From: Bdellovibrio svalbardensis
GTDB lineage: Bacteria; Bdellovibrionota; Bdellovibrionia; Bdellovibrionales; Bdellovibrionaceae
Assembly (NCBI RefSeq): GCF_029531655.1
Contig: NZ_JANRMI010000001.1
Location: 744,001-808,000 of the forward strand
Direction: 5' to 3'
Length of the DNA: 64,000 nt
Shown piece by piece: positions 1-8,977 of the stretch (position 1 is the stretch's first letter; each line of letters starts with the position of its first letter). The notes below the pieces were generated by a model, which saw nothing but the letters and a program-made list of their open reading frames with translations, made no database searches and had not been told where the DNA came from. The translations under genes were made by a program, and so were the position numbers.

Positions 1-2
1 CC

Positions 3-452
3 ACACCAGGTCTGACTTATGGATCCTATGACTTCCCGACTTCTATCGGAAGTGGTGGCGCAGATGGAAAACCTGGTTGTGTCGGTGGAATAGGTGGCGG
101 TGCTGTGCGCTTGAAGGTCAACGGACAGTTGTCTTTGAATGGGCAAATTTTGGCGAACGGGCAGAGTGCATCCTCATCAGGATGTGACAGTGGCGGCGGA
201 GGATCTGGCGGCAGTGTCTTTATTGAAACCAATGTCCTTGCAGGCAATGGAACCACGGGACAGGTGCATAGCGATGGTGGTGGTGCACCGGCTGGCACCA
301 GCAATCACGGTGGCGGCGGAGGCGGCGGTCGTATCGCTATTACAGTAACAACTGCAGGCGGAGTTGTTCCACCGGTAGTGATGGCGAGTGGTGGAACTGC
401 TTATGCAGGTAAGCTTGGTTCTAACGGAACTGTCAAACAAGTGATTCCATAG
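3..452 (+). CDS. C-terminal part of a glycine-rich surface protein (partial)
   Basis: The reading frame is open from the left edge and stops at 450-452, so about 149 C-terminal residues are visible and the real start lies outside. The residues are dominated by Gly runs (GGGGSGG, GGGGGGG) alternating with short beta-prone stretches such as VRLKVNGQLSLNG and RIAITVTTAGG. This composition is typical of large secreted or surface-anchored Gly-rich proteins of predatory and gliding bacteria; I infer an exported structural or adhesin role. No anchor or catalytic motif is visible. The internal GTG at 105 is unlikely to be the true start because the upstream frame continues with the same composition. 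Confidence 0.7.
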   Translation, partial: TPGLTYGSYDFPTSIGSGGADGKPGCVGGIGGGAVRLKVNGQLSLNGQILANGQSASSSGCDSGGGGSGGSVFIETNVLAGNGTTGQVHSDGGGAPAGTSNHGGGGGGGRIAITVTTAGGVVPPVVMASGGTAYAGKLGSNGTVKQVIP

Positions 453-484
453 AGCTGAATCCAGAGCTGAATTGAAGCTCAGTT

Positions 485-1162
485 CTATGGTTTAACTTTT
501 ACAAGTTCTAAATCGTAAATCACCAAAGATTGTGGCGGCACGCCAGTCGTGCCGCGAATTCCGAAGGCATGCTGGGGACCCGAGAAGATAATCACTTTTT
601 GTCCTTCATTCATGAGGGGCAAAACTTTTCTCCAGGCACTGATCATGTCTACGACTTTAAATTCTTTGGGGCTCTCTTTGTCTGAGCTATCAACAAACAC
701 ACTTTCATCAAGCAGGCGACCTTGGTATTTCAGAACGACAGTATCTGAAAGCTTCGGCTGACGTCCGTGCCCTTTGGAAACTATCTTGTACTGTAAGCCA
801 TCGTCCAAAAGCTTAATATCCGGTGCGGACTGGTTCTTGCGCAAATAATCTTCCGCTTCAAGTCCACGTTTCACAAGTTCTGCGTTGTTTTTAGAATTCT
901 GATTTTGCTGATAGTTCATCAAGGTCTGATGAACTTCTTTTATTGAGGGCGAGTCAGAGTTGGGATTGAGTCCTTCCTTGAGTCCTTTAAAAAAGGCTTT
1001 TTCATTCAAGGAAATTTTTTGCTCCCGAATGCCGTAACCCATTTGCAGACCAAGATTGTAACTGTATTCTTCAAGATCATTTTTTTTTGAAAAACAGCCG
1101 GTCAAGCCGATTGATAAAATGAAGCAAATAGAAAGATTTGGTTTGATACGAAATATGTTCAT
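485..1162 (-). CDS. FKBP-type peptidyl-prolyl cis-trans isomerase lipoprotein (Mip/FkpA-like)
   Basis: 225 residues. An N-terminal signal ends in a lipobox LTGC (about residues 20-23), so the mature protein should be a lipoprotein. Residues about 30-110 look like the helical FKBP_N dimerisation segment (YNLGLQMGYGI, FFKGLKEGL). Residues about 115-222 are FKBP_C with LQYKIVSKGHG, VVLKYQGRLLDESVFVDSS, MNEGQKVIIFSGP and the terminal VIYDLELVKV strand. The GYG/IP core is degenerate (FGIRGTTGVPPQSLVIYDLEL). Expected role: proline isomerisation and chaperoning of proteins crossing the periplasm. It is transcribed toward the Gly-rich gene and separated from the FecR gene by about 45 bp, so it may be co-transcribed with it. 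Family assignment is firm; the substrate is unknown. Confidence 0.85.
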   Translation of the reverse strand: MNIFRIKPNLSICFILSIGLTGCFSKKNDLEEYSYNLGLQMGYGIREQKISLNEKAFFKGLKEGLNPNSDSPSIKEVHQTLMNYQQNQNSKNNAELVKRGLEAEDYLRKNQSAPDIKLLDDGLQYKIVSKGHGRQPKLSDTVVLKYQGRLLDESVFVDSSDKESPKEFKVVDMISAWRKVLPLMNEGQKVIIFSGPQHAFGIRGTTGVPPQSLVIYDLELVKVKP

Positions 1163-1205
1163 CAGAACTAGGATCGCAGAATTATTATTGCTGTCAATAG
1201 CTCAG

Positions 1206-3050
1206 CTACTGAACACTGACCTGTGTGGGCCTGCTCCATGCTCCCATGTCGCCCTCTTTCCAGCAGCGGGCTCTTAAGTAAAAGCGTCCTCTTTTAATTT
1301 GTTTTTGTAAATTGGGAGCGGGACTGGTGAGGACAATAGGATTTGAAAATTTATTTGAGCTATCAATCTCAACCTCATAGTTTTCACAGTGCTCATTGCT
1401 CAGTCTAATATCAAGAATGATCGCACCACGTTGAGCGATAAAGTTGCTTGCGGGCAACGGCGACAATACCTTGGGCTTCGGAATGTTTTTGTTAAAACCG
1501 TCTTCCGTCTCTTCAGACTCAGGAGCCGCTGGCGTTGGCGAAGGTTCGATCTTCATCGCCAGAGGTGAAGGCTGCGGAATTTCTTTCGCAGCAATGGGCT
1601 CGACCGGTTTGCTGGCTGGAATCTTCACAATAGCGGGTGGCGCCTTCTCTGTGATTTTCAGAAGAGCAGGGGGACTCCATTCGCCAGGAAGATTGTCTTT
1701 GTTGATCGTACGAACCCGATACGTCGAATTGACTGTGCTTTTGATGGCGCTCGGCCACAGTGCGGTGTTCGTTTTCAAAGTTGTTCCCTGCCATTCGACT
1801 TCATAGGAAGAAGCCTCTGGCACTTGAGGCCACCCCACTTTTAGACCCTCTTTCTTTTCCTGAGGTGATAGTTCTTTGGACACGCGGGATATTTTCGGTG
1901 GAGGAAGCAGAGGGCTCAGTTGTTTCGCAATTTCGAATTCAATCCAAGGTGTTTCGCCGACAGAGTGAAGAAGATGCCAGCGAAAATGTCCAGAAGGTAA
2001 ATCGAAGGTTATGGATTGTATGTTTTGGGCTAAGACTTGAGAGACTGTCTGAGGCGGATTGTCCGTCGGTCCCGGTGTCATTGCTTCGATGACAATTTCA
2101 AGATGTGTGGGATCTGCCCCCTCCCATGAGAAATTCACGGGGAGCTTTTCCTGAGTACTTTCAAGAGTCAATTTGCCTTCAGTTGGCGTGAGCATCTTAA
2201 ATTGCGGAAGTCTTTGAATTTTGAAGCTGCGCTTTTCTGAAACAGCTGTCATCTGCAGATTCTTCCAGGCTGAAACCTGAACTTTATATTTTCCAAAGTC
2301 GGTGAGCTTTACAGCGGATTTTTCCTGTGTCGCAAAATCAGAGTAGATTAATGAAGAATCCTGGAAAATCTGGATTTCATATTTTTCTGTCTCTGGAATG
2401 GGCTCCCAAGATACTTCCACAAGGGGGGTCGTTTGCGGTTGTGTCGCCTCAGGGAGTGGTTGAATCAGTGTGAGTTTGGGAGTGGGCGCACCTTTTACAG
2501 AAAAACGGGTGCTTTCTCCTTTTTTGAGAGGGGTGTTTTCGCCGGGGCCTTGAACTTGAGCCTCTCCCTCAAGAAGTTCAATCTCAGTTCCTTTTGAAGA
2601 TTTGGAATAGCGGATTTTAGAGGTGGGCGAAAGGCTTGTTGTGCTGCGGTTCCCATCGATAATAACGCTTTCCCCGCGGGCAATTGAAGCACTTAAAATG
2701 CCCTCACGGATTTGGATACCGTAGCCATCTTCTTGAAGGTGAAGAACGATGTGACTGAGTGGATCTAACTGCACTTGGGTTTTTTCACCCAATCCCAGAA
2801 GAGCCCCGGAATTCAGGCCGGTCGTGACTTGGTCATTTAGATAAAGGCCGCTTCCTTGCTCGAGCGGAAAATAGAAAAAGTCGTCTGCTGTTTTTCGGTA
2901 AACCTTTTCTTGGGTCGATAAAGTCGTGCCGATTTTTTTTCTGGTGCCCTTGATGGAGGGGCTGAGTTGTCGCGCAGAGAAATAACCAGCCACAAGACTG
3001 GTTAAAAGGAAAAGCACGAGTAGAAAAAGATCAAACCTCTTTAACTTCAT
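1206..3050 (-). CDS. FecR-domain protein with fibronectin-III-like repeats
   Basis: 614 residues from ATG at 3050. A 13-codon upstream extension has no ribosome site and precedes the obvious membrane anchor (FDLFLLVLFLLTSLVAGYFSA). Residues about 75-180 form a FecR-like domain (LGLGEKTQVQLDPLSHIVLHL, EIELLEGEAQVQG). It is followed by several beta-sandwich repeats with Fn3-type signatures (VSWEPIPETEKYEIQIF, VGWPQVPEASSYEVEW, YRVRTINKDNLPGEWS), separated by a Pro-rich linker near residue 480. Single-pass membrane protein with a periplasmic or external part. FecR domains often act as sensors or scaffolds; it is divergent from the SpoIIE phosphatase with only 24 bp between the two start codons, suggesting linked expression. 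Function beyond this is not visible. Confidence 0.75.
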   Translation of the reverse strand: MKLKRFDLFLLVLFLLTSLVAGYFSARQLSPSIKGTRKKIGTTLSTQEKVYRKTADDFFYFPLEQGSGLYLNDQVTTGLNSGALLGLGEKTQVQLDPLSHIVLHLQEDGYGIQIREGILSASIARGESVIIDGNRSTTSLSPTSKIRYSKSSKGTEIELLEGEAQVQGPGENTPLKKGESTRFSVKGAPTPKLTLIQPLPEATQPQTTPLVEVSWEPIPETEKYEIQIFQDSSLIYSDFATQEKSAVKLTDFGKYKVQVSAWKNLQMTAVSEKRSFKIQRLPQFKMLTPTEGKLTLESTQEKLPVNFSWEGADPTHLEIVIEAMTPGPTDNPPQTVSQVLAQNIQSITFDLPSGHFRWHLLHSVGETPWIEFEIAKQLSPLLPPPKISRVSKELSPQEKKEGLKVGWPQVPEASSYEVEWQGTTLKTNTALWPSAIKSTVNSTYRVRTINKDNLPGEWSPPALLKITEKAPPAIVKIPASKPVEPIAAKEIPQPSPLAMKIEPSPTPAAPESEETEDGFNKNIPKPKVLSPLPASNFIAQRGAIILDIRLSNEHCENYEVEIDSSNKFSNPIVLTSPAPNLQKQIKRGRFYLRARCWKEGDMGAWSRPTQVSVQ

Positions 3051-3057
3051 TCGATAA

Positions 3058-3066
3058 CTATATAAT
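3058..3066. promoter_or_regulatory. Shared divergent -10 elements, probably leaderless starts
   Basis: The 24 bp between the divergent ATGs contain TATAAT on the plus strand (3061-3066) and an overlapping TATAGT on the minus strand. Normal spacing puts transcription starts at or within about 2 nt of both ATGs. Neither gene has a Shine-Dalgarno sequence. The -35 regions would lie inside the opposite gene and are weak. Confidence 0.4.
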
Positions 3067-3074
3067 CTTAGTTT

Positions 3075-4877
3075 ATGAATGGGCAGCAAGTTTTGGAAAA
3101 AAATGGTCTTTCGCTTAAATATAAAATTCTACTTCTGCTAATCGGAATTTCAAGTGTGGGACTGGGCTCCTTTTTATGGCTCAGTGTTCGTAACTTTACC
3201 AACGACAAGAGCAACTATGTTCTTGAAAGCACCACACAGTTCACACTTTCTCAGACTGAAATTATCAATCAAGAGATCGAAAAGTCCTTGGACTTTCTAA
3301 GAATGCTGGCCGATCACTACAATGCCGAGGAGTTGCGGTTCAGTACATTTGGTACAGACCTCTTTCAAACACAACGGACTGTTAGCAAGTTGCAGCTTGT
3401 TCGCATCGTGGGGCCGAAAATGGAATTTGGGATTGCCCTGAATAAAAGTTCAGAGCCTTTGCCCTTCAATGAAATTCCGTTCTATCGTCTTTTAAAGGAG
3501 AAACATCTCTATCTGTTGTGCAATCCGAATGATCCCGCGAAGTTTGTGGCGGTGTATCGTCTAAGGTCAAATGACTATACTTATATGGTGGGTGAGATTC
3601 TTGTTCCCCATATTAAGAATTTGGCGGACAACCCTTCCTATGAATTTGCTCTGTACTGTGCTGACGCCGCGAAAGCTATCATTAACATAAGTCCCAAAGT
3701 GCCTGACTTGGATGTGCAGTCGCTAAAGAAGGAATTTGAACAAAGTCGAATTTTCACCAGAAAGATAAATGCGGACAATAAAGAATATCTTTTGGGAGTG
3801 TCTCCGCTGGCGACCTCGGGGATATTTCTTATCGGCTCTGTTGATACCGGAAAAGTCATGGGCGTGATCCGGGATTTGCAAAAGCAGGCTGTTTTATTTT
3901 TTATCAGCTTGCTTGGGGTGATCTGTATCATTGCTCTTTTCTCTGCAAATCACTTAACGATGGCACTTGAACAACTGACGGTGGCGACGCAAAAGATTGC
4001 GGCGGGGGATTTCACCTCTGAAGTCAAAGTGAGCTCCAAGGACGAGCTTTTGACGTTGGCAAATTCCTTCAATTGGATGAAGGGCCGCATTCTTGAGTTG
4101 CTGGAGAAAACCAAACAATCAGCGCGCATGGAAGCAGAACTTGAGACTGCGACCACGGTGCAAAGGACTTTGTTTCCGGCGAAGGTCACTGAGGCGGAAC
4201 TCTATCAGATTCACGGTGAATACCGAACGGCCTCCGAATGTGGTGGGGATTTGTGGCATCACTTTGACAACGGTAAAAAGCTGTTTCTTTTTATCGGGGA
4301 CGTAGTAGGTCATGGAGTGCCCTCGGCATTGATGACCACCGCCGCCAGATCGGTGACGGCCATTGTGAAGCTTCAGGGGGAAGAACGGCCCGCGGAAATT
4401 CTCAAGTTGCTGAACCATTGTATTCATGAAACGTCCAAGGGTGAAATGTGGATGACCTTCTTTGTCGGGGTCTACGATAAAGAATCGGGATGCCTGACCT
4501 ATGCTTCAGCCAGTCAGAACCCACCCTTTTTCTTCCCCAATCAAGAGACAGTCTCCAAGTCCGACATTATGACTTTGATGGAATCGCGTGGACCTTCACT
4601 GGGACGCCAAGAACAATCGGAGTATGAAGAAGCCACTTTTCAAATGGATCCAGGAAGTCTGATTTTCTTCTATACTGATGGTTTGACCGAGTGTGTGAAT
4701 CCAGCCAAAGAGCTCTTAGGGGAAAGTCGCTTGGTGCGCAGCCTGGCCAAGGTTTGGAGTAAGGACAAAAGCTCTGCAGGATTCTGTGCAGCGGTATCCA
4801 ACATTATGGATGACTACCGTAAGGGTCATCCTTTCGAGGATGATGTTACCTTTTTCTGCCTAAAGCGCTTAAGTTGA
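3075..4877 (+). CDS. Membrane sensor PP2C/SpoIIE-type serine phosphatase with HAMP domain
   Basis: 600 residues. TM1 at about 17-38, an extracytoplasmic sensor region at about 39-270, TM2 at about 272-293, a HAMP linker at about 295-347 (EQLTVATQKIAAGDFTSEV), a short coiled coil, then a SpoIIE-type PP2C domain at about 385-600. Metal-binding Asp motifs are present: ECGGDLWHHF, GDVVGHGVPSALM, FYTDGLTE and a terminal EDDVTFFCLK. Family knowledge: such enzymes dephosphorylate STAS anti-sigma-factor antagonists. A STAS/HATPase pair lies immediately downstream in convergent orientation, so I infer it is the input phosphatase of that partner switch. No SD sequence; see the shared -10 element. Confidence 0.88.
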   Translation: MNGQQVLEKNGLSLKYKILLLLIGISSVGLGSFLWLSVRNFTNDKSNYVLESTTQFTLSQTEIINQEIEKSLDFLRMLADHYNAEELRFSTFGTDLFQTQRTVSKLQLVRIVGPKMEFGIALNKSSEPLPFNEIPFYRLLKEKHLYLLCNPNDPAKFVAVYRLRSNDYTYMVGEILVPHIKNLADNPSYEFALYCADAAKAIINISPKVPDLDVQSLKKEFEQSRIFTRKINADNKEYLLGVSPLATSGIFLIGSVDTGKVMGVIRDLQKQAVLFFISLLGVICIIALFSANHLTMALEQLTVATQKIAAGDFTSEVKVSSKDELLTLANSFNWMKGRILELLEKTKQSARMEAELETATTVQRTLFPAKVTEAELYQIHGEYRTASECGGDLWHHFDNGKKLFLFIGDVVGHGVPSALMTTAARSVTAIVKLQGEERPAEILKLLNHCIHETSKGEMWMTFFVGVYDKESGCLTYASASQNPPFFFPNQETVSKSDIMTLMESRGPSLGRQEQSEYEEATFQMDPGSLIFFYTDGLTECVNPAKELLGESRLVRSLAKVWSKDKSSAGFCAAVSNIMDDYRKGHPFEDDVTFFCLKRLS

Positions 4878-4894
4878 CTCTATTGAAGCGCTTT
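4861..4894. terminator. Candidate bidirectional hairpin between convergent genes
   Basis: 10-bp perfect arms TAAAGCGCTT and AAGCGCTTTA separated by 14 nt, spanning the two convergent stop codons. There is no long T-run, so termination strength is uncertain. Confidence 0.4.
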
Positions 4895-5768
4895 AATAAT
4901 TGAGATGAATATTCTTTGATGTAGAGAACATTTTCTTCATGCCTTTATCGGTTGGGATCAGGGTTCCAAACAAAGAATAGGCATCGGGTTTAACAACCAT
5001 ATAAAAGCTTTCGATGCGGTCTAAGACCATCTTCAGACCCAGTCCAGCACCGCCGGTTCCAATTCGGGGAGTGGGGGGCTCATCATGGGAGTAGATATCA
5101 TGAAGACGTTTGAGTATGTCTCGAACAACGACCGACCCGTAAGGATCCTGCACTAACACCAGCATGTGGCTTTTTGCCACGCCGATTTTGATCTTAATCT
5201 TCTGTCCTTCGGGCAGCGTGAAGTCATCACTGCGATTACGAACCTTGAACAGCGGCTTCTTATTCCGATCGACAGGAGCATTGAAAAAGGCGTTGGTGAC
5301 CAATTCATCAATAACAGACCTTATCTCTGTGACCTGAGATTCGCTGGTTGTGGAAGGCAGTAAGCCCTTTAAAGCTTCCAAAACTGCCCATTTTTCCGTG
5401 GTTTCTGTAAGAGTGAACTCGTGTTCTGTGACTTCACCGGAAAATTGCAGTCGGAAAAACCTCATCATAAATGCCGCAGGGTTATTGCAGAACACTTCAT
5501 GCTCTAAGTTCATAAGGCCGGATAAGATTATTTCAAGTCTAAAGAGTGATGCTGACGTCTGAATGATTTGTCGTGCCTGTTTGGTGGTCAAAGCTCCGAT
5601 CACATTCTTAATAGGAGCAGATTCGACAATCAGAATGTCTTTCCCGAGGTCATCTTTTTTATCAGTCTCGATGGGGTGCTCTAGGACGGAAAGGTCACCA
5701 AATAGTTCGAACAGGCGCGGAAATTCATCAGCAGGAATGAGGTCGGCATACTTGTCTTTGAGTTTCAT
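4893..5768 (-). CDS. GHKL/HATPase_c-type anti-sigma-factor-kinase-like protein
   Basis: 291 residues. The C-terminal half has an HATPase fold in the RsbW/SpoIIAB style: N-box IDELVTNAFFNAP (about 158-170), a G1-like VQDPYGSVVVRD, and a glycine lid GTGGAGLGLKMVLDRI (about 245-260). There is no H-box or dimerisation domain, which argues against a classical histidine kinase. The N-terminal about 130 residues are of unknown fold. It overlaps the upstream STAS-like gene by 4 bp (ATGA), implying translational coupling. Expected role: Ser/Thr kinase that binds or phosphorylates the STAS partner and sequesters a target; the target is not encoded nearby as far as I can see. Confidence 0.75.
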   Translation of the reverse strand: MKLKDKYADLIPADEFPRLFELFGDLSVLEHPIETDKKDDLGKDILIVESAPIKNVIGALTTKQARQIIQTSASLFRLEIILSGLMNLEHEVFCNNPAAFMMRFFRLQFSGEVTEHEFTLTETTEKWAVLEALKGLLPSTTSESQVTEIRSVIDELVTNAFFNAPVDRNKKPLFKVRNRSDDFTLPEGQKIKIKIGVAKSHMLVLVQDPYGSVVVRDILKRLHDIYSHDEPPTPRIGTGGAGLGLKMVLDRIESFYMVVKPDAYSLFGTLIPTDKGMKKMFSTSKNIHLNY

Positions 5769-6238
5769 CGGTTTTTGCCCAGGAATGAAAAATATTGGCT
5801 TTCAACGACATCGACTTCCATATCGTTTCCCAGGGAGTCTTTCACCGGCGGCCAGATTATTTTGCCATCCTCGGAGTACTCTGTTCCTTTTCTGAAAAGA
5901 ACACTTTTCGTTTCATCAGTTCTTTCAGAAATATATGGAACCCAGAAAGACCCTACGCTCATGTTGGAGGTGAAAAAACCAGCAACCTGATTCAGTTGAA
6001 TCATGAGGCAAGGGGGGCAGTTTTCCAGAAAGATTTTCGATTGGCGCAGGGATGAAACCCAGTGGACCCATACTTTGATACCAATGGAGTTGATCGACTG
6101 AAGGGAAAGGCAATCGATAATAATATTTTTGGCATGAGCAAGGTCGGGGAATTGGACGATCTCGCAGAGATGACCATTCAATTGAATCATGCACATTCCT
6201 TCATTTTTTTTAGTTTGGATCTGAAAATGTTCGCTCAT
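5765..6238 (-). CDS. STAS-like anti-sigma-factor antagonist
   Basis: 157 residues. Residues about 8-80 resemble a STAS domain: strand MCMIQLNGHL, then IIIDCLSLQSINSIGIKVWV, which matches the core strand and helix that carry the DSSG/DSTG phosphosite in SpoIIAA and RsbV. Here the motif is degenerate (N-S-I-G), retaining one serine. The C-terminal half is an extension of unknown function. It is the first gene of a two-gene operon with the HATPase protein (4-bp overlap). Expected role: phospho-switched partner whose state is set by the kinase and the SpoIIE phosphatase. The STAS call rests on pattern, so moderate confidence. Confidence 0.6.
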   Translation of the reverse strand: MSEHFQIQTKKNEGMCMIQLNGHLCEIVQFPDLAHAKNIIIDCLSLQSINSIGIKVWVHWVSSLRQSKIFLENCPPCLMIQLNQVAGFFTSNMSVGSFWVPYISERTDETKSVLFRKGTEYSEDGKIIWPPVKDSLGNDMEVDVVESQYFSFLGKNR

Positions 6239-6316
6239 AGTCTTGTTTTCAACTCTGTAGTCCCGACCTTTGCTTTACTATTTGTGAGTGTCTTTCCACA
6301 ATGTTAACCTATTTTT

Positions 6317-7666
6317 ATGACAAATATTCATCTCTTTATAATTTCAATTTCTTTGTCCTGTTTGATGTTTGGTCAGACTGCCAACGCCGAAGAGAGTTCT
6401 CCGGCGACTCCTGAAAAGGTCGAGGTGGCTTCGAAAGCAGAACCGCCGACAGCATCTACGACAGATGCGACGACTCCGACCTCTACGGAGGGAACGGATA
6501 AAGACAGCAATATTTTGATCGTCAATAAAAGTGAAAAACTCAGTGATAAAGTGCGCAGTATCCGCGACGCCATCGAAGTGGTTTGGTTTAAGCCGGAATC
6601 AGTGGCCGATGAAAAAGCCGGGACCGTGCGTATTAGTTTCGCAGGAACTACAAAGCCAGGCACGCGTGTTTATTTGCTTTCAAATGAAATTGAAACAGTG
6701 AAGGGTGATAAAAAAGAGAAGATGGTTTTGAAACCCACGGAGCTCAAGTATCTTCCGGGACTTGCAGATCCACGGGGAGTTTTTCTATTTGAGATGACCT
6801 TGCCTCCGGGGAACTATGAGATTCCAGTTTCATTTGTCGATCCTGCCGCGCAATCTATCAACGCCGCGAAGTCTTTCATTCTTCTTTTGAATGTGAGTTA
6901 TAAAGAAGTTGTCTTTGGCTTCCGCGAGATGGATGGACGTGATCCTTTCACACCAGAGTCCGACTATTATGCCTTCGGTGGTGGTTTGAACTATGCAGTT
7001 TATAACAAATCGTCACCCGAAGTTCCTGCAGAAGTCAGGTTCAGTTCCTTCAAGATTCCATCGTTGCGTTTTGGCTATGCAAAAACATTGGATCCAAAGT
7101 GGCGATTTAATGCCTCGTTGTTATTTGCTCCTGGAGAAACTCAAAATGGCTCCCGAGTGCCCGTTAAAGGGGGATCTTATATTTGGACCAACTTAAATGC
7201 CGACGGTATTTACTCCAAAGAAACCTGGAAGAAAACTTATGGAAGGTATCGTGTGCGCTATGGTGTTCGGACTGGCTTGCAGTTGAACAGCATTCCATTC
7301 TTAGCTTCTACGACTAAAGACGATAACACTCAGTCCGTGCAAAATGTTTCGATGAATTACCTCTCGGTGGGTGCTCAAGCTGATATCATGACGGATGACG
7401 GCTTTAGCTACGAGGTGTTTATGCGAGCGGCACTGCCAGGTTTGTTGATGTCCTCCATTGACGCCAAAGACCTGATGTCCATTGATGGTTCTATCGGTGG
7501 AATGTACTTTAAAAAGAAAAGTGCCTGGGGTTACGGGTTGTATTGGTACGGGAACTGGATGAAGTTCAGCTTCAGTGAAAAAGACGCGTACTCGGATAAA
7601 AATGTTTCCGGTACATCTGATATTCTGTTTTCTAATTTAGAGTTCCGGGTTCTTTACAAGTATTAA
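6317..7666 (+). CDS. Secreted envelope protein, probable outer-membrane beta-barrel
   Basis: 449 residues with a clear signal peptide ending TANA-EE (about residue 24), then a Thr/Pro/Ala-rich low-complexity linker (25-65). A globular segment (about 75-190) follows with VRISFAGTTKPGTRVYLL and FEMTLPPGNYEIPVSF, then a C-terminal half rich in alternating aromatic strands (YYAFGGGLNYAVY, WGYGLYWYGNWMKFSF) ending EFRVLYKY. The C-terminal half looks like an outer-membrane barrel of about 10-12 strands. I do not recognise the family. It is convergent with a similar protein and shares its terminator. Confidence 0.65.
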   Translation: MTNIHLFIISISLSCLMFGQTANAEESSPATPEKVEVASKAEPPTASTTDATTPTSTEGTDKDSNILIVNKSEKLSDKVRSIRDAIEVVWFKPESVADEKAGTVRISFAGTTKPGTRVYLLSNEIETVKGDKKEKMVLKPTELKYLPGLADPRGVFLFEMTLPPGNYEIPVSFVDPAAQSINAAKSFILLLNVSYKEVVFGFREMDGRDPFTPESDYYAFGGGLNYAVYNKSSPEVPAEVRFSSFKIPSLRFGYAKTLDPKWRFNASLLFAPGETQNGSRVPVKGGSYIWTNLNADGIYSKETWKKTYGRYRVRYGVRTGLQLNSIPFLASTTKDDNTQSVQNVSMNYLSVGAQADIMTDDGFSYEVFMRAALPGLLMSSIDAKDLMSIDGSIGGMYFKKKSAWGYGLYWYGNWMKFSFSEKDAYSDKNVSGTSDILFSNLEFRVLYKY

Positions 7667-7681
7667 AAAATTAGATGAAAC

Positions 7682-7726
7682 AACAAAAAACCAGAGGGTA
7701 ATTCCTTCTGGTTTTTTGTTTTTTAT
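7682..7726. terminator. Bidirectional Rho-independent terminator
   Basis: 17-bp arms (7682-7698 and 7704-7720, one G-T wobble) with a 5-nt loop, A-run on the left and T-run on the right. It sits between two convergent stop codons, so it serves both genes. Confidence 0.9.
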
Positions 7727-8775
7727 TAGAAAGAAAAGCGGATAAAAAGTCCTACTTGCGTATCGTTTTCGGTGGAACGCCCGCGAGTGTTCCCGGAACC
7801 TGCCGACCATTCAAAGGTTTTTGCTTTGGATTCATATCCTAATTTAAAACCCACTTTGGTGCTCTGATCAAGTTGGTAGCCGGGCTGCAAAAGAACGCTC
7901 CAGCCATTTTCAGTATAAGAGGAAAATCCATCGGGCTTTAAGAGAGGCTGTCGAAATAGCAATTGGATATCCAAAGCCCATAATGAATTCAGCGGCTGAA
8001 TCCAGGTTGCCCCTCCGTAAAGGTTCAGGGTTGTATATTCTCGGTATGCAGGTGGTGAATCGCTGTCGTTCAGGCTGGCCTCTAAAGATCTTTCAAGTCC
8101 GCCTTGAAATTTAACTCGGCTGGCGGTGAAGAAAGTTTTCTGAGGTATATATGAAAGACCTGCGGTAAGGCGGTTCATTGGAAAACGGTCTGTGGAATTG
8201 GTCGTCTCTTGCAGGCCTTGGCGCCAGGATGCTTCAACTGCGCAGGATCTGCTGACGGCCCAACTAAATGCAAGCAGGATCGAAAGTGGATTCAGATGAG
8301 TCTTCGAAGTTTCAAAGTTTTGCGAATGAGTTTGCGAGGCATAGCGAGTGGCAGCTTCAAATTCGACCCAGTCCAATTCATTGCTGATGTCGGACCTATT
8401 TTGCTCGGCCTGCTCTATGGGGGCCGTCATTGATGGGGGAGGGGGTGGCGTATTGGTGGCCACAGTCTGCACAGGCTCGCCCGTGAGGAAAGGTGAGTTG
8501 GGAAGTTGTTCTGCCGGCGCTTGCGAAGAAGCTTTTCTTTTAATGGAAACTGGGGCGGCGATTTGCGGTTTTGGTTGTTCGAGAACCTCGGTGGCAGGAG
8601 TTGAGGCCGCTAAGGGTTCGGCCAACTCAGAAGTGGACGTTGATAGTGGTTCCTGAGCCGGCATCGGGGAAGCTTCGGCGGTTGCATTGGCAGTGGAACG
8701 ACGGTCCCAGATGCTGTAGGCCAGTGCGGAAAAAATCAGGATGGCTGCTAAGACGAAGGAAGAACGTTTGCTCAT
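7726..8775 (-). CDS. Envelope protein with N-terminal anchor and C-terminal beta-barrel
   Basis: 349 residues. An uncleaved or signal-type hydrophobic segment at about 6-22 (FVLAAILIFSALAYSIW) is followed by a Pro/Ala/Ser-rich disordered stretch (about 28-130). The C-terminal about 215 residues have barrel-like strands (TRVKFQGGLERSLEASL, VSLLQPGYQL-type stretches, YESKAKTFEWSAGSG) ending in VGLFIRFSF. The final Phe is the usual BAM recognition residue. A long disordered linker between a TM helix and a barrel is unusual; it may bridge inner and outer membranes. No named family recognised. Confidence 0.65.
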   Translation of the reverse strand: MSKRSSFVLAAILIFSALAYSIWDRRSTANATAEASPMPAQEPLSTSTSELAEPLAASTPATEVLEQPKPQIAAPVSIKRKASSQAPAEQLPNSPFLTGEPVQTVATNTPPPPPSMTAPIEQAEQNRSDISNELDWVEFEAATRYASQTHSQNFETSKTHLNPLSILLAFSWAVSRSCAVEASWRQGLQETTNSTDRFPMNRLTAGLSYIPQKTFFTASRVKFQGGLERSLEASLNDSDSPPAYREYTTLNLYGGATWIQPLNSLWALDIQLLFRQPLLKPDGFSSYTENGWSVLLQPGYQLDQSTKVGFKLGYESKAKTFEWSAGSGNTRGRSTENDTQVGLFIRFSF

Positions 8776-8977
8776 ATTAAAATTCTTACTGAGACAAATC
8801 TGTAAGTAAACATTTTACGCTGTATTAATGAATGAAATGGACTCCTCTGAGGACAACTTTGAAGATGGCAACGACCGGATTTCGGGATGACTCAAGCCCA
8901 GCTCATAAAATCATCTCAAGTTGAGAACTGAGTCGAAATATCTCAGTTTTAACAGAAGCTTGGCCGATGAGTCTTGC

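Noticed and set aside
452-484. Possible hairpin between the Gly-rich gene and the FKBP gene
   Set aside because: Only a 5-bp stem (GAGCT/AGCTC) and no T-run.
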